This document shows positions 25,107-37,609 of a stretch of DNA of 64,000 nucleotides, one piece after another; positions within the stretch are counted from its first letter, which is position 1, and each line of letters opens with the position of its first letter. The notes below the pieces were generated by a model that saw only the letters and a list, made by a program, of their open reading frames with translations, searched no databases and was not told the DNA's origin. Where the stretch lies: positions 453,135,096 to 453,199,095 of the forward strand of contig JASDDO010000026.1 of the NCBI GenBank assembly GCA_030015575.1, in the 5' to 3' direction. The position numbers and the translations under genes are program-made. This stretch comes from Agapanthus africanus (Eukaryota > Streptophyta > Magnoliopsida > Asparagales > Amaryllidaceae).

Positions 25107-25830
25107 TTTGTAAAAACTAGCCCCGAAATGGGTTCAACATAGAATATAAATAAAGCATCCCTAAATGGGAGCAAATCTCACCCAACGGCAGAAACAACCA
25201 CTACAAGCATATATATGACGCCGTAGCGAAGAAATACTAATGAAAACAGCCTAATGAGGTAAAACTACAAAACAAGACCGGCTCCCATGAGCACGGCACC
25301 CAAGTCATAAAATAATACAACATCGATCCTCACAACTTGTGTCTAAGTCAAATACATGAAGGTGGTAGATGGAGAGTACAAGATACAATAAGATATACAA
25401 TGAACATCATCAGATAACCGCAAAACCAACCTATAGCAAAACTGCTCACAGTCAACCGTAGCGGTATCCGCAAAAGTGGAGATAATATGATGCCCTGCCA
25501 CGACTACTCTGAGGGTCTAACCTGCAAAATACTGTGGCACAATGGGGGTGAGTTGCCAACTCGTGAATGGTAAATAACATCATGTAGGTAATCGCAGGTA
25601 TACACGTACTGCGATAATCTATCACATGCAAACTGATAGTATAATATGGAAATATGTATATGCAACAGTTATGAAAGGTACTCGATCAGGTACTACTAAT
25701 ACATGAAGCAATGCATATCAAATGAAACTGAGTATGGGATAAAACATATCATCATCACAGAATCCTCATCGTGGAAAAACCAGTGTCCATCAACGACACT
25801 CCAAATCCCAATACTTCAGGCACCGCATCC
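25107..25830 (-). repeat. Gypsy-1 5' LTR, distal part, truncated
   Basis: Resumes the gypsy LTR after copia-B; the left flank joins across the CCTCC duplication. It contains no ORF. It should end in CGTTACA if complete, as the 3' LTR does at 213, but instead it joins gypsy internal sequence at about 25830. The LTR was therefore cut at a rearrangement junction. Confidence 0.65.
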
Positions 25831-26975
25831 TGTCCCCCAGTAGAGGTGAACTTAACTGTACTCATTGGAGGTGAACTTAAGTGTACTCAGCTATCGCACA
25901 AGAACAGTAATTCTGCAGAAGACTGTCTCTGAACTGCGCTCAACTGGGACAAGCTACCCCCGGGCCTACGACTCAAAGCATCAGAAACCACATTCGCCTT
26001 GCCCGGGTGATAAAGGATATCACAATCATAATCCTTCACAAGCTCCATCTAACGGCGCTGTCTCAAAATCAGATCCCGCTGCAGGAAGATTTACATTAAG
26101 CTCTGGTGGTCCATAAAAATCTGACACGACTCTCCATACAAGTAGTGTCCCCAAATCTTCAGCGCAAGACCACCACGGCTATCTCAAGATCGTGAGTGGA
26201 ACAATTCTGCTCATGCTCTTCAACCGTCGGGAAGCATAAGCGATAACTCTATCATGCTGCATCAATACACAATCGAGCCACACTCGCGAAGCATCACAGT
26301 AAACGACAAAGTCGCCCAATAAAAAAGGCATAGATAGAACTGGTGCAGTTGTTAACCGAGTCTTCAACTTCTGAAAACTCAGCTCGCATGCCTCAGTCTA
26401 GAAAAGGAACCCCCTTCCTGGTCAGTCCAATCAGCGGTGCAGCGATACTCGAGAAATCCTGCGCGAAACGGCGGTAAAAACTGGCTAAGCCCAAAAGCTA
26501 CGGACCTCTGTCACAGATACATGTCTGGGCCAAAGCTGTACGGCCACGATCTTCCTCGGGTCCATACGAATACCGTCTCCCGTAACCATATGACCTAGGA
26601 ACTCAACACTATCAATCCAGAAGGAACACTTCGAGAATTTAGCAAACAGCTGGTGCTCTCTCAATGTCTGCAAAGCCATCCTCGAGTGTTGCTCATGTTC
26701 CTCTCGACTCTTAGAAAAGACTAGAATGTCATCAATAACACAATAATAAACTGGTCGAGGAACAGCTTGAAAAATCTGGTTCATCAATTCCATGAACGCT
26801 GCTGGGGCATTGGTGAGTCCAAACGACACCACCAAAAACTCATAACGCCCATAGCGCGTACGAAAAGCAGTCTTCGGAATGTCATCATTCCGAAACCGCA
26901 ACTTATGATGGCCTGATCACAAATCAAACATAGAAAAATGTCCCGCACCCTGGAGCTGATCAAACAAATCGTCAA
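25831..26975 (-). pseudogene. Gypsy-2 RT/RNase H remnant (begins at duplication junction)
   Basis: Paralogue of 1719-3001. The RT core at 26485-26901 is readable (RYEFLVVSFGLTNAPAAFM, then IDDILVFSKS with the paired Asp). An RNase H start lies at 26179-26367 ([19 protein letters not shown]). A 26-bp local repeat (GAGGTGAACTTAA) sits at the left boundary, 25840-25890. The integrase half of the gene is absent: the copy starts at the junction rather than at a 3' LTR. Confidence 0.85.
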
Positions 26976-27471
26976 TGCGAGGTAAAGGATACCTATTCCG
27001 CACCGTAACTTGGTTCAATTGACGAAAATCAATGCACAACCTCAAACTGTCGTCCTTCTTCTTGACGAATAGCACAGGAGCTCCCCAAGGTGAAACACTT
27101 AGACGTACAAGTCCCCTATCAAGCAACTCTTGCAATTGATCCTAAATCTCCCTAAGCTCCGCCGTCTCATCTGGAACAACGTCGGGAAACTCTTGCACGA
27201 TAGGAACCCGGTCCAACGAATCTACTGTGGCTCCGGTATCACAAATGGAAGCTAAGAATCTTCGACATCCTCTCCTAAAAAGCCGACTAGTGAAAAAGGA
27301 TGAAATCAAGCTGTGAAGGGCGGCGCCACGGTCCCCCTGCACAAAAAGAACCGACTCACCGGGAAAACAAAACCTGATTGTCTTCTCGTGGTAGTCCACA
27401 GACGCATAGCACGTAGCTAACCAGTCCGTGCCCAGAATAACGTCAAAGTCCAGCATATCTAGAAGGATCAA
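26917..27471 (-). pseudogene. Gypsy-2 protease to RT entry
   Basis: The RT entry at 26917-27135 reads [20 protein letters not shown]. Upstream, 27142-27471 has the protease C-terminal segment MLDFDVILGTDWLA and ends EFPDVVPDETAELREI. A TAG codon between the two parts and a deletion of the usual linker are shared with gypsy-1, evidence of a common already-damaged ancestor. Confidence 0.85.
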
Positions 27472-27479
27472 TCGACGGA

Positions 27480-28570
27480 CGAATCTCTATCTCCTATCCG
27501 ATTGGCACTCGACTAAAACACGTGTCGCGCAACAAAAGAATCACCAACAGGAGTAACCACAACAAACGGCTGATCTAGAAAACACAACTCTCGGCCCAAC
27601 CTTGGCACGAAGTGTGTAGACACAAACGAGTACATAGATCCCGAATTAAAAAAACGTGCGCATCAAAAGAACATACGAAAAAAGAATACCTGAAAACTCT
27701 GTATTGGACGCCTGCGCGTCCTGATGAGTCAAAGCAAAAGTTCCTGCCTGTCTTCTGCCACCCTGTCCTCTTTGATCAAACACTCCACGACCATGACCTC
27801 TCTGAACATAAGTCTAACACGGATCAAAAATATGCGCAAAAGGAAACGCTCCCTGAGGTGAAGGTGGTAAGGTAACATATGGTACGACTGGCTCTCTCTG
27901 GCGTATCTCAGTACAATCTCGAACGTGATGATAGAAACTCCCGCACCGGAAACATCCATACAATGACTGTAGACCCTCCTAGGGATAAGAGCAACACAAC
28001 TGGCCTAGTCCCAAGCCTCTGCTATTCTCGTGACTTGAACGACGTCTAAACATCTGTCTCTAGGATGATACACCCGTACGAGCCCTCCTCGGTTCTGGAA
28101 CTTCCGAAGGCTCGGAAAGACGCTGCTCAACTAGTAGGGCTACGTCCACTGCGGCTGCATATGTGTCCCAATGCTGAGCGCCGATAATAACGAACAACTG
28201 GGTGGTCAAGCCTCGAACAAATCTCTTGACCCCTATCTCCTCCGTGTCTGCAAAATATGAAGCATACACCAATAACTGGGTAAACGGAACCTCGTACTTC
28301 GCCACCGTCATGCCCGGAGTCTGCCGTAGCGACTCGAAACTGCGCGCTAGAGCATCCCTGACACTCTGTGCTCGACAGGCCTCAACCAACGATCCCATCA
28401 CCTGGCGCAAATCCTGCATATTTGCCTCGAGCCTATCGATACGTTCTATCGAAGGCGGATAAATTTGCTCCTGTACAGCGAGCGTACTGTCCTGGTCAGT
28501 CCTCTTCTCAGACGAGCCTACTTTAACCATGGCTCTCGCTACTGCTCTCTAAGCCCTCGTAGTCTTCGGC
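27480..28570 (-). pseudogene. Gypsy-2 gag remnant
   Basis: The capsid-like part at 28060-28530 (SFESLRQTPGMTVAKYE, then RFVRGLTTQLFV) matches gypsy-1 gag with several percent divergence. The CCHC knuckle region follows at 27890-27960. The initiating ATG seen in gypsy-1 is GTG here, and the early TAG after it is shared by both copies. A 12-base deletion near 28043 distinguishes this copy. Confidence 0.85.
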
Positions 28571-28796
28571 GGCACAATGGCTAGAAATGGAAACAGGACT
28601 CGATTAGAACACGGAAATCGAATCACAAGGATGTATATAATCATGGAAGAAATTTCGAGCAATAAGTCCTAAGGTCACTTAGGCAGAGTACCGTGTCGTA
28701 AGTATGCCGTGGACATACACACGCTACGTCACTCTGCAAAAGCTACCTACTCCATCATACCAAGATCATCTTACACTCCGAAAGGTAAAACCTAGC

Positions 28797-28808
28797 GCTC
28801 TGATACCA
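28797..28808 (-). other. Gypsy-2 primer-binding site (tRNA-iMet)
   Basis: Minus strand TGGTATCAGAGC, the exact initiator-tRNA-Met complement, next to the LTR end. Confidence 0.88.
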
Positions 28809-28812
28809 ACCT

Positions 28813-29013
28813 TGTCACGACCCGAAATTGGCACGTGACAGCACTTAAACCACGTAACTTCTACAGGCGTAACGCAATTCAAGTAAAACGAAAATCCAAA
28901 AATCTAAACCATCAAAAGTAGTAAGTGATAAGAACATTGTTAAAACCTTTTGGGAATCTCAAGTAAAAATCTTTAACTTAAGTTTCTTTCTTAAAAATTT
29001 CGGCAGCACCTCC
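28813..29013 (-). repeat. Gypsy-2 5' LTR, proximal 201 bp
   Basis: TGTCACGACCCG start, the same as gypsy-1 at 15076. It is cut at CCTCC (29009-29013) by copia-D, the homologous base at which copia-B cuts gypsy-1. The rest of the LTR lies outside the window. Confidence 0.88.
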
Positions 29014-29437
29014 TGTTAGTTATATGTATGCCCTAGAGCCCATTACTGTACATGAGATGTATATTGTAGTGGACGCTTGGACATATATAGGGAGGACTTT
29101 CTTGCTCGACATGATAGTATGCTATCCGGTTACTCCTTATCTTAACATGTACACTGATTGTCTCTTTGTTACATGTTGGTAAAGCCCTTAGGATGTGTAC
29201 TTGACTACCTAGATTATGATGCAGATCATACTAGTTGGACAAAGGTAGTCGGTAAGTAAATCCTTTAATGTTCTTAGCCGTGGGTGTATTGAGACAGGGC
29301 ATCGATATACCAAAGTAGACTAGCGTATACGCTTCTCGACCCATGAGATGGGCGATGGGTGATCCCATAACCATTGGTGTTTGACATCAGAGATGGTATA
29401 TGGGTGCTCAGTGGAGACTGAGTACACTGGACGGACT
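29014..29437 (+). repeat. Copia-D 5' LTR, first part
   Basis: B-type LTR start (TGTTAG). It ends at GGACT (29433-29437), the target site taken by copia-C. Confidence 0.93.
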
Positions 29438-31662
29438 TGTTAGTTATATGTATGCCCTAGAGGCCATTACTGTACATAGGATGTATATTGTAGTAGATGC
29501 TGGGACATATATAGGGAGGACTTTCTTGCTCGACATGATAGTATGCTATCTGGTTACACTTTACCTTAACGTGTATACCGTTTGTCTCTCTGTTACATGT
29601 TGGTAAAGCCCTTAGGATGTGTACTTGACTACCTGGACTATGATGCGGATCATACTAGTGGGGACAAGGTAGTCCATAAGTACATCCTTCAAAGTGCCTA
29701 GTCGTGGGTGTATCGAGACGGGGCATCGATATACCAGAGTAGACTAGTGTATACCTTCTCGACCCATATAGATGGGCGATGGATGATCCCATATCCATCG
29801 GTGTTTGACATCAGAGATGATATACGGGTGCTCAGTAGAGACTGGGTACACTGGACGGACTCGCCGAGAACTCCCAGATGGTATTATACCTCACGTCAGA
29901 TGGCAGTTCTCTGGTGACACTGGTACAGAGTAGTCTGTTGACCTGAGATCGTCATAGAGTCTTGTGTGGTTCCCACTGTGCTTTGATTTCCATCTTACCA
30001 CGTCCAAGAGGGCGTGCAAAACGGTGGTTTTTAGGTACAGTCCCGAGTCACATGGAGGCAATGAGCGATAGGAGGGGATTCGTCTCTCCCGGTATAGGGA
30101 GTTGATGTTGCGCTGTGTTTGATTGGCTATAACAGGAAATCCCTGGCCAGGGTTGCTGAGATTTACTGGTAAGTGTTACCTGTAGTTTCTCGAAGTGTTA
30201 TAGACCTCATATCGACACGACTTATCGAGCTATTGGGGTCTGATGTTTACCACCCCTAGGCGAGATATGCGACATATCAGACGATCAGACCGGACTGTTC
30301 GGTAGTGTTACTGGTCGGATTCACTGGAATGTGAGCGGGCTTGCTCGTCGATCTTTAGATCGCTCAATACTCGGGTGGCCGTTACGTTTAGAAGACCGCT
30401 TGCGGCTTGTGGGTGCTTGATATGATCATCACCTGCTGCCGGCGTATTGACGAGTCTTTAGAGTCCTACACAGAGGTTTCCTGGCTCAAGCGAAACGAAA
30501 TAGGAGCGCATATGAGATATGTGCGGGACCGAGAATAATGCGTGTATGTGATACCGTATTCCATTCTCGCGATGAATGTATCGAAAGGTTGTATGCGATA
30601 TAACCTAGTTATCGAATCAAGGGTTGGTTCGATAAGCCGATACATAGAATACTAGTCGGTTATATGCGATATGACCGGATCGTTAAATCAAGTGTTGATT
30701 TAATGATTTAATGCATAATTATATATTTGATATATTAATTTGCATTAACTAGTATTGGTTCACTTTAAATGGATTTTCTCACTCGGATTGTACACATTGT
30801 ATATGTGATATACTTTTGTGCACTTGATTGTATCATGTTTGATGATACATGTTATGCTAGGGTTTTTGTGTAAAGATCAAACCATGGTTACATGATTATG
30901 GTTAGGGTTTTGTTTTATTCACTTATTTATTTATCCATTTCATTTTGGAAAATAAATGAGAAGAGAAAAGAATGGTGGCTTTATTTGTTGTTTAGTTGAA
31001 GCTTCATGAAGCTTTGACTTTGTCCACCATTCTTATCTCATCCTTAACCCTAACCATTCCTTTAACCCTTGGTTAATTCTCTACACATAACCATAGTTAG
31101 AATAATGATAAGGATTGTTTTTCTATTCCTTTTCAAAAAAAAAAACTTATCATATCATTTCTTCTTCTTCTTCCTCGAACTCAAGAAGAAAAGCTTGACT
31201 ACATCAATGGTGGATTGATGAAATGAGTGAGAAATCCAATTCTAAAGTCTACCCACTTCCTATTTCTTCATCCTCTACCTCTTGCCAAGTAGTAGAGTGT
31301 GTTTCCTTCATAAGTCATTATGGCTCGGTGAAGGTGGAGCTCGATCTAGTAATGCTTCGACGTAGATCATCTTCGGCACGTCGTCGATGACCTAGCCCGC
31401 TTCTTCTCCGATGAAGCAGACGCAAGAGCCTGGATTTCGGATTTGTACTGCGGAGATGACTTCTTCATGGAGCTATGGAGGTGGACAAACGGATCTACAA
31501 AGGTTGTATATCCGTATCCCTTAGTTAAGTGTTAACTAGTTAGCTTTTTCGTCTAGAAATCTAGCCAACGATCCGTAGTCGGGTCTCTCGGCACCTAGAA
31601 ATTTTGAAATTGGCATGGTTGATGCCTTGTGAGACCTCTTGAGAGTGCCTAGGAACCCTACA
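29438..31662 (+). repeat. Copia-C 5' LTR
   Basis: 2225 bp, TGTTAG...CCTACA. The GA-rich segment near the end is followed by CTACAAAG|GTTGTA, the same splice-donor-like sequence as in A and E. Confidence 0.95.
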
Positions 31663-31663
31663 G

Positions 31664-31676
31664 TGGTATCAGAGCC
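31664..31676 (+). other. Copia-C primer-binding site (tRNA-iMet)
   Basis: TGGTATCAGAGCC one base after the LTR end. Confidence 0.93.
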
Positions 31677-31862
31677 AGGTTAGAGCCTTAGGCGAAGTCT
31701 AGACGGAATTTGAAGCCCGAACGAACCCGAAACCAACCCGGCAAATTGCTCTCTGGACGATTTCTGAAATCTGGTCTTTTTCAAAATTAAAAATATGTAG
31801 AAATATCAGCACGAATTTCTAAGGGTTACTGTAGAATTTGTACGCCTAATTCCATCATTTCA

Positions 31863-31907
31863 CCGCGGATCCGCGGCACGAGCATGGCTCGTGCGGCGGT
31901 TCCGCGG
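31863..31907 (+). other. GC-rich leader hairpin of copia-C
   Basis: CCGCGGA (31863-31869) pairs with TCCGCGG (31901-31907), and the inner arm GCACGAGC (31876-31883) pairs with GCTCGTGC (31887-31894) around an ATG loop, with two mismatches. The inner arm of copia-A has GCAGAAGC/GCTTCTGC instead, so paired bases changed together. Confidence 0.8.
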
Positions 31908-33240
31908 CAGTATTGTCTTATGTAGCGTAGAATTTTCCACAGTAATTCATTGTTTTCAGTGCTGAGTTCTCTGGGTATTTTTAAATTTTATTCAAGAGTT
32001 GAATTTTCTGGGATTGATTTAGGGATTCGGTGTTTCGATCGGAGTATCAAATTTTGTCTGTGTGGCTTTCCGGATAAATTTTAGAATATGTTAAAAAGTT
32101 CGACCGGATATAAATACCCAATTTTTCCCCTGTCGGGAAATTTCCAAGTGTTGGATTTTTCCGTAGTTTAACGACGTTCTAAGTAGTGCAAGTAACACGA
32201 TGGTCCCTCTAGAAGACAACAAACCTTAACTCGATTATGTGACCGTCTTGAACTGCCCTTTGAACCTTCGGGTTTGGGGCAGTACGGCGTGCCACATGTG
32301 AAGCGTTGGCTTGACCCTTCTACGGCTGGACCGTTGGTACTGAGGCACGAACTGAATGTTGTTAGACTTATTTCATGTGTTGATCTGTATTGGGAAAACT
32401 TGGGTGTTCGAATGTTCAATCGGAAAGTTTAACATTTTCTAATTATCTGGAAAGGGATACAATAATTGGAATTCACAAGAAGTTATGAGATAACTGAATG
32501 AATGTTATAAACATAGCACTTTAGTCTCACTTGATCGGTTGCCACGGAATTTTGATGCGATCAAAAGTCCGTCGCAATCACGTAGCGTACGCGGATACTC
32601 GCCGGGTAAACTTAATAGACAGCTTCACTCCATAGCCCCGACCAAGTGACTGTAGGAGAACCCCGTCGCCGAAAGCATCCGTCCGGGTGCTCGCGGTAGC
32701 GGTGTTCCGCCTTGGTGCACTTCGTCGACGGTATCGGGGGTGCGGCTGTCTACTGAAGTTTGCGACGAGTATTCGATCAGGATGTCAGGAATCTTGTTGA
32801 ATTGCCTGACTTGATATTGAAAAGAGTTTTCGATTTTGAGACTAAAATACGGGGTTTATAATTGTTAGGCATGCGATGTCTAAGTAATTCATTTGGTCAG
32901 GCATGCGATGTCTAAGGAGATTGCGGATTCCAACTGTTGTAGTTTTACACTTTCTTTTCTGTGACCGTAAGTGTAATATGTGATATCGCCGGTTTCGTTG
33001 CTATATGTCAACGACAATTGGGATGCGCATATTTACTTACGTTGATGACATGTGATGTTATGTGTTGCTGGATATGTTATATTGGATCGTCGTGTTTGAA
33101 TAGCCGGGGGTTTTATGTGAGATGAGTGTTTTTCATTTTCATTCATGTAAAAACTTGTATGTAATATTCTTTTTATTGGGGCGCTTCCAGGTTGCGGAAG
33201 TTGTCACCGTTTGTATATTATTTACTTTTCCGCACTAGGA

Positions 33241-33367
33241 TAGACCCAAGGAGGGGAGCACATGTAACCGGGTTCTGGAGTCCAGTGGGAGACCAACTCG
33301 AGGAGTCGAGTCCGGGTCTCCTAACTCTAGAATTGGTAGGGTTGCTTGCCGCTCTCGTAGGGGTCTA
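33241..33367 (+). other. GGAG-capped nested-stem RNA domain (copia-C)
   Basis: TAGACCC (33241-33247) pairs with GGGTCTA (33361-33367). CATGTAACC (33261-33269) faces GGTTGCTTG (33340-33348) with one mismatch and one G-U. The GGGAGACC and ACTCGA stems and the GGAG loop are kept. Confidence 0.75.
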
Positions 33368-34803
33368 GGGGTGTGGGTTTGGCTATTCATCACGACCGTG
33401 GAATCCGTGTTTTATACTGGCTCGTATTGAAAACACGGACGTCCTAGTATATCCAATATTTCATATGTTTCTTCTGTTGCGATATCTGTGATGTGATCAT
33501 GTGATGTTCTTTGATAGATACTTTATATAGTATATATGATATATTATATAGATGTTACTTATGTTTTACACCCGCGCTAGCCCTGCCCTGCTCTGCCGTT
33601 AGTTACCTAACCTAACGGTGCACGAGGGGACATCGAGGCGAATGCGGATGGCATAAGTGTACGTCGTATTTATCTGTGATGTTTAGGTACTTAAATGATG
33701 GGACTTCATTAATATGATTAATGAAATAAAAGAAACCTAAGATGTTGTAGAATCGAATTTCAAAATAAAACAGGTAGCTACAGTTCTTGCTTTGTACAGA
33801 GGTATATATGATATATCCTGCACCTTATTCGATGAGGAAAGGACCGAGATCCCTTCACCGGAAGTGACTCCTTTAGCAATAACTGGCAGATGCTACACAC
33901 TCGGTTTGTCTTTTGATTGCTTTTAAGTGTTCTTGCTTTGCACAGTGATATATATGATATATCCCGCACCTCATTCGACGAGGAAAGGACCGACGATCCC
34001 TTCACCGGGAGTGACTCCTTTAGCAAAACTAGAAAAGCCTAAAAAACACTCCATTTTAAAATCATTTGATTCTATAACGATATCAAGTTCATTACGCAAT
34101 AGGTTTTCAGAAAAACCTGTCGTAGCCCTCCGTCATTTCAGATAAGTTGTATATAGTATTCGTGCTGCATTTGTTGGCTTTCGTCAGGGTGCAGTGTGCG
34201 GTAGCTATATGCTGCTTATCTGTTAGCATACGATGCGATTGGATTAGGGTAGTCGTGCGGCCTTGTTGACCTTGTCAAGGGTCGTGCGGGTGGGTTTGAT
34301 TCAATCAAGAAATGACGGGTTGAACTTGACTTGCGGTCTATGGTTTGTTGACCTTGTCAAGGTCATAGATCGTTCGGGGCAAAATATTATCGGGAATTTC
34401 AAGTGTTGAAATTTGCAATGAGATTGCATACCTTCTATGAGATAGTTGGATCCCGATACCCGCTGCGAGTAAGTGTTACTCCTGGGAGAGTTTTATACAT
34501 TACAATTAGCCGATCAAGTAGGTGTCTAGAAATGTGTCAACGAGGTTACGCCTCTGGGAAAACGAGGTTTACATTAATTAGGTTCGTGCGAAAGCACGGG
34601 GGACCTCCCTCAAAGTACCGACACTGGCCTGGCTGAGAGATTGGCAAACTTGTAGTGTGTAATTAATCCCGGCTAGTCTTTCCTTTTAGGGTTTGAAGGA
34701 AGATTTGATAAAAAGCAGTGGGAGCCATCCTGATTAGATAAAATAATAACCAATATATTCTTGACAGAGCGCACGCTGAGTGTTTTCTTCTCTCTCTCTC
34801 CAG

Positions 34804-37598
34804 GTAGCGACCATATCACGCCTTAATCAAGATAATAATACGGATTATTGACCGAACCCGCTTGTTATACTGAGCTGGGGAACGTTGGTCCCGCTCCAAC
34901 TTATAATTGTTATAAGACAGAGCAGGAAATTGGGGAATACCAGAATTCCTATGCCACCCAAACGAAGAGAGTGCATGCTGATGCATCATCTTCGGGTGTG
35001 TTCATAACAAGAACTGTTTCTCAGTATCCTCTACGTCCTGGGTATGTGATACCGGATCAGGATCCCAGATATGTAATCTGTTACATAGGGCTACAGAAAG
35101 GTAGAGAGCTGAGAACGGGTGATAAGTTTCATGAGGCAGAAAACGGGGCAAGAGTTGCAGCCAAGTCTGTTGGTCACTGTCACCCTGTATTACAATACAT
35201 TGATTCTGAACGAATGTTATTAGATACCGAACCTGATATACAAAATCATATCTGTCTCTTTATTAGTAAAGAAACGGTAAAATTTTGTATTGTTGGATAA
35301 TGTTTTGAACATTTCCTATATCAAAAGTTGATCGGTTCAGGCACGTTATCTAAAAGCATTGATGTTCTAAATCAAACAACAGTTCTTAGTATATGGAACA
35401 CACACAAGAGGAAGAGTTCAGAATTGAACGATTCCTTCTTGAGGCATTGTAGACTAGGTCATATCTATGCGACCCGACTAGCTGAAGTTACATTTAGATG
35501 CATATTTAAATCAGTTTGAATTTACATCTTGTGAAACTTGCTAGTCATGTCACAAAGATACGATGACCATAGCTCTGTTTACTGGAAGCAGAGAAAGAGT
35601 TAGTAAACTCTTGGGACTGATACATGATGATGTATGTAGGTCCCCTGTCTACATATGCCAAGACCGGTTCTTTGTACTTCATTACATTCTCTGATAATCT
35701 CTCAAGATTCAGACATATGTTCCTGTTGAAACACAAGTCGGAACCTTTTGAGATATTCATAGAATATAAGTAAGAAGTAGAGAACCGAAATACGGGTATA
35801 AGTATTATGTCCTTTGATAAGATCAAGGAGGAGAATACTTGAGCACGGAATTCCAGGACTATTCTAAAGGAGAATGAGATTCTCTCTCAGCATTACTCCT
35901 CCGTATACACCATAGCACGATGGTATATCGGGGCGGAGCAATTACACCCTATGTGATAAGGTGTGCTCTATGATGAGTAATACTGAGTTACCTGTTTCCT
36001 TTTGGGAGTTATGCGCTTGAGAAGCTGCATACCTATTGAATAGGTTCGAATCAAATCAGTTACCTACCACTTCATATGCGATATGGAAAGGGAAGAGCCC
36101 ATGTCTTAAGTTAGTTAAGATTTGGGGTTGTCCGGCCTATGTCTAAAAGAAAAATCCGGACAAGCTCGAGGCAAGGTCTGTAATGTAGAACTGGAAATGT
36201 TCCAGCTATACAAACTACAGCACATGATTTGATAGAACCAAAGAATTTAGTAGATTCCAACGAACCTCAGCCTCTCCGCCGATCCAGTAGGGTTCCTCAC
36301 CCACCTGAGAGATACTTCGGTTTCTCTATGACAGTGGGAGCGAGGATTACATCATGAGATGATGACCCAACTAGTTTCGAGCTGGCCATCAGGAGTGAGA
36401 CTCTGTGAGAATGGCTGGATGTTTATCGATCTGAGATGGAATCCTTATACACCAACAAAGTATGGACTTTGGTTGCTATATCTGAAGGGTTAAATCCCCA
36501 TCAGGAGCAAGTATATCTTGAGAAGATTACTTGGTGTACATGGAAGAGTTGAGACTTTCAAAGCTAGACTTGTTAAAGGTCTAAATCATTGACCAGGTAT
36601 GGATGATGATGAAACCTTTTCTGAGTAGCTATGCTTAAGTCCATCCAGATCCTACTTCCCACGGCTACATACCATGACTACGATATCTGGTGGTTGGGTG
36701 TCATGACAGCTTTTCTAAATGATGTTTAGAAGAGAGCGTCTATAAGTACACAGCCAGAGGGCTTCGTAGACAGTGGGAGTAGCGGAAACGTGTGCAAGAT
36801 GTTTTATATGATAAAGCAGGCATCGCGGAGTTGGAACATCTGTTTTGATGTAGTAGTCAAAGAGTTTGACATCATCAAAATGGTAGATGAACCTTGTATA
36901 AACAAAAAGGTAGTAGGGAGTATGGTGGTGATCCTCGTAGAGTACGTGGATGACATACTCTTGATAGGGAAGGAGTTTCCTATGCTACGCTCGGTCGATC
37001 TCCGCTTATCACATGGATTCTCCATATAGGATAAAAATGATACCTTCTAAATCCTGGATTTTGGATCTATGAGATAGATTTAATTGGACATTAGGATACT
37101 CACTAGTTGTAGTGAGAAGGTATCAATCGACCCTGGGGAGAATCACTGGAAGGGTTCCAGGGTGATAAAGATGACTGAATGTCAGTCACAGGCATTGTCT
37201 ATACCCTCAGTAAAGGGATGGTATGTTGGAAGAGTTCCAAGCTAGATACCGTAGCATACTAGACGATAAAGGCAGGATACATCGCTACTTAACATGCTAC
37301 CGAAGAGGCTGTTTGGGTGTATATTGGTTCATGAGATGAACTACGTTCCTGCCATTGTGAGATAATGGAGTTGTGGCTTATGCCAAGGAACGCCGGTCCC
37401 ATCAGTGATCCAGACATATTCTAAGGCAGTATCACTTGATCATGGAGATGGTTGATCTCCAGGGAGATCGAGGTTAGGAGAGTAGACTCAGAGGACAACA
37501 CAGCGGATCCACTCACAAAGGCCTGTTCCCAGAGAGAGACTTTTATGGGATGGTTGAGTATGAGATACTTCAACCACTGCTACAGATGGCCCGAGTGC
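34804..37598 (+). pseudogene. Copia-C gag-pol remnant, gag deleted
   Basis: A protease remnant near 35030-35060, integrase pieces (35430-36160), RT pieces and an RNase H tail follow the truncated gag. The RT active-site motif is still readable at 36790-37029 (KQASRSWNICF, then EYVDDILLIG). The RNase H end reads DNTADPLTKACSQRETF (37490-37545). The integrase Glu codon is GGG at 35941-35943, shared with A and B. Internal deletions after YVDD remove most of the RT C-terminal part. It cannot encode active proteins. Confidence 0.9.
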
Positions 37599-37609
37599 AA
37601 GTGGGAGAT
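37599..37609 (+). other. Copia-C polypurine tract
   Basis: AAGTGGGAGAT immediately before the 3' LTR. Confidence 0.9.

Larger units (their letters stand above)
31677..34803 (+). other. Copia-C untranslated leader
   Basis: About 3.1 kb with no credible protein. It has the GC-rich hairpin (31863-31907), the GGAG-capped domain (33241-33367), the CTGCCGTTAG hairpin (about 33592-33622), three UUGACC-type hairpins (34165-34194, 34254-34288, 34336-34370), the domain closed by ATCGGGA/TCCCGAT (about 34389-34457) and the GAAA-capped hairpin (about 34584-34600). It ends in a pyrimidine tract and CAG at 34801-34803. Confidence 0.78.

Noticed and set aside
25107-25830. Possible host gene or promoter in the ORF-poor stretch after copia-B
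   Set aside because: It joins the gypsy LTR across the CCTCC target duplication and has no coding signal, so it is best read as LTR.
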